A stretch of DNA of 64,000 nucleotides. Origin: GCA-2746795 sp963747345. GTDB taxonomy: Bacteria; Chloroflexota; Anaerolineae; Promineifilales; Promineifilaceae. Positions 63,309-64,000 of this stretch are shown piece by piece (position 1 is the stretch's first letter; each line of letters begins with the position of its first letter). The notes beneath the pieces were generated by a model that was not told the DNA's origin, ran no database searches, and saw only the letters and a list, made by a program, of their open reading frames with translations. Both the position numbers and the translations under genes were made by a program. The stretch covers positions 1 to 64,000 of the forward strand of contig CAVVFA010000009.1 in NCBI GenBank assembly GCA_963747345.1, read 5' to 3'.

Positions 63309-64000
63309 ATGAATGCGAATAACAACGGGCAACACGGCCTGGTCATTGTTAAAAATCTGAAAAAGCATTTTCCCATCTTCAAAGGTCTTGTTTTTCAAAA
63401 GGCGGCTGGGGCAGTTAATGCCGTCGATGGCATCAGTTTTGAGATAGCCGCTGGCGAAACATTGGGGTTGGTCGGAGAAAGTGGTTGTGGCAAGAGCACG
63501 GTGGGGCGTACGTTGTTGGGACTGTATCCGGCTACGGAAGGGGAAATCACCATTGATGGCCTGGATGTCGTCCACGCCAGCAAGGATGATTGGCGGGAGC
63601 TGCGTCGCCGAGCACAGATTATCTTTCAAGACCCGTTCGCCTCGCTTAACCCGCGCTGGACGGTTAATGCCATTATCAGCGAACCGCTGCGGGTACACAA
63701 TCTGCTGCCGGATGAACAGGCGCGTATTGACCGCGTGTCGGAATTGTTGGAGATGGTGGGGCTAAACGGCCGTTATCGCAACCGCTTTCCGCACGAATTT
63801 TCAGGGGGACAGAGGCAGCGTATCGGCATCGCCCGCGCTCTGGCCTCAGACCCCGCCTTCATTGTCTGCGACGAACCAATTTCCGCGCTGGACGTTTCCA
63901 TCCAGGCGCAGGTCGTCAACTTGCTGGAAGATTTGCAAGCGCAGCTTGGCCTGACTTACTTGTTCATCGCCCATGATTTGAGCATGGTGCGCTACATTTG
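63309..64000 (+). CDS. Peptide ABC ATPase, DppF/OppF type, C-terminus outside the window
   Basis: The first 230 residues are present. Walker A is GESGCGKSTVGRTLL; OppF-specific ELRRRAQIIFQDPFASLNPRW follows, then the signature FSGGQRQRIGIARALA, Walker B FIVCDEPISALD and IAHDLSMV at the window edge. It completes the importer operon. The start follows AGAGGAAAG, 44 bp after the OppD-type gene. Confidence 0.9.
   Translation, partial: MNANNNGQHGLVIVKNLKKHFPIFKGLVFQKAAGAVNAVDGISFEIAAGETLGLVGESGCGKSTVGRTLLGLYPATEGEITIDGLDVVHASKDDWRELRRRAQIIFQDPFASLNPRWTVNAIISEPLRVHNLLPDEQARIDRVSELLEMVGLNGRYRNRFPHEFSGGQRQRIGIARALASDPAFIVCDEPISALDVSIQAQVVNLLEDLQAQLGLTYLFIAHDLSMVRYI

Larger units (their letters stand above)
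3044..63774. repeat. Highly iterated palindrome AACGGCCGTT, dispersed over the window
   Basis: The exact 10-mer recurs about 60 times between these limits, for example at 3044, 3321, 8813, 9054, 9813, 29500, 33272, 52543 and 63765. Many further copies differ only in the last base. Inside genes it is read in all three frames, giving Thr-Ala-Val (GKTAVSA in panB), Asn-Gly-Arg (EMNGRSP in panE) or Arg-Pro-Phe (KRPFFVYG in the cyclotransferase-like gene). Flanks often extend it to AAACGGCCGTTT. The pattern resembles the HIP1 palindrome of cyanobacteria. No full copy was seen in the IS3 element, and few or none in the ferredoxin reductase and acyl-CoA synthetase genes. The count was made by eye and is approximate. 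Confidence 0.9.

Overview
This is about 64 kb of bacterial DNA with a mixed set of housekeeping, transport and accessory genes. No rRNA or phylogenetic marker is present, so the host is inferred. The gene styles and intergenic hairpins suggest an environmental Chloroflexota (Anaerolineae-like) bacterium: Thr/Pro-rich lipoproteins, an LRR-Roc-COR GTPase, a UbiA prenyltransferase with a geranylgeranyl-reductase-like gene, galactan use, large multihaem cytochromes and many hairpin repeats. The most pervasive signal is the 10-bp palindrome AACGGCCGTT. It occurs about 60 times by eye, in genes and between them, against well under one expected by chance.

Layout. 1-9.8 kb: MoxR ATPase end, Roco GTPase with a death-like C-terminus, LysM glycosidase, CBS protein, ferredoxin/adrenodoxin reductase, double RNase H, UbiA prenyltransferase, and an HTH gene overlapping a truncated type I restriction HsdR. 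10-15 kb: tRNA-Arg(CCU), a gamma-glutamylcyclotransferase-like protein, a membrane-anchored Mrr nuclease, a methyltransferase, a histidine phosphatase, and Mn-type superoxide dismutase followed directly by an ORF-less group II intron. 15-26 kb: DUF4258-like protein, C39/TPR protein, geranylgeranyl-reductase-like protein, S10 carboxypeptidase, HSD10-like dehydrogenase, the pantothenate genes panB-panE-panC, mtnA and a lipoprotein. 26-33 kb: a BrnT/BrnA toxin-antitoxin pair, an ArsR regulator, a class IV aminotransferase, pyrE and a 929-residue acyl-CoA synthetase-GNAT fusion. 33-37.7 kb is an accessory island: an IS3 element with a 4-bp target duplication, a decayed second transposase, a PD-(D/E)XK nuclease, and a two-gene cassette between direct repeats.

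37.7-41 kb: a MacB/LolCDE-like exporter. 41-50 kb: a complete galactan-use locus read leftward (sugar-binding protein, two permeases, GH42 beta-galactosidase, LacI regulator, and a separate GH53 endo-galactanase). Near-identical TCAACGCGCGTTGA palindromes sit upstream of both transcription units and are the obvious operators. 50-52.4 kb: a second ketopantoate-reductase-like gene and a DmpA-type peptidase.

52.5-57.6 kb: a tightly packed five-gene operon that is the best candidate for an undescribed system. It encodes a 12-CXXCH cytochrome, a 23-CXXCH cytochrome built of 37-residue repeats, a membrane protein with two His-X13-His pairs typical of a dihaem b cytochrome, a 2[4Fe-4S] ferredoxin and a pyridine-nucleotide FAD oxidoreductase. 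Together they could form a NAD(P)H-to-outside electron conduit, or the reverse. 58-64 kb: a peptide/oligosaccharide ABC transporter (binding protein, two permeases, two ATPases).

Caution: at least fourteen genes, including panB, panE, panC and mtnA, are broken by single-base frameshifts. Because these are essential or conserved genes, and several breaks lie in homopolymers, I read most of them as consensus errors rather than gene decay. Broken genes are listed with the span of the whole reconstructed gene.
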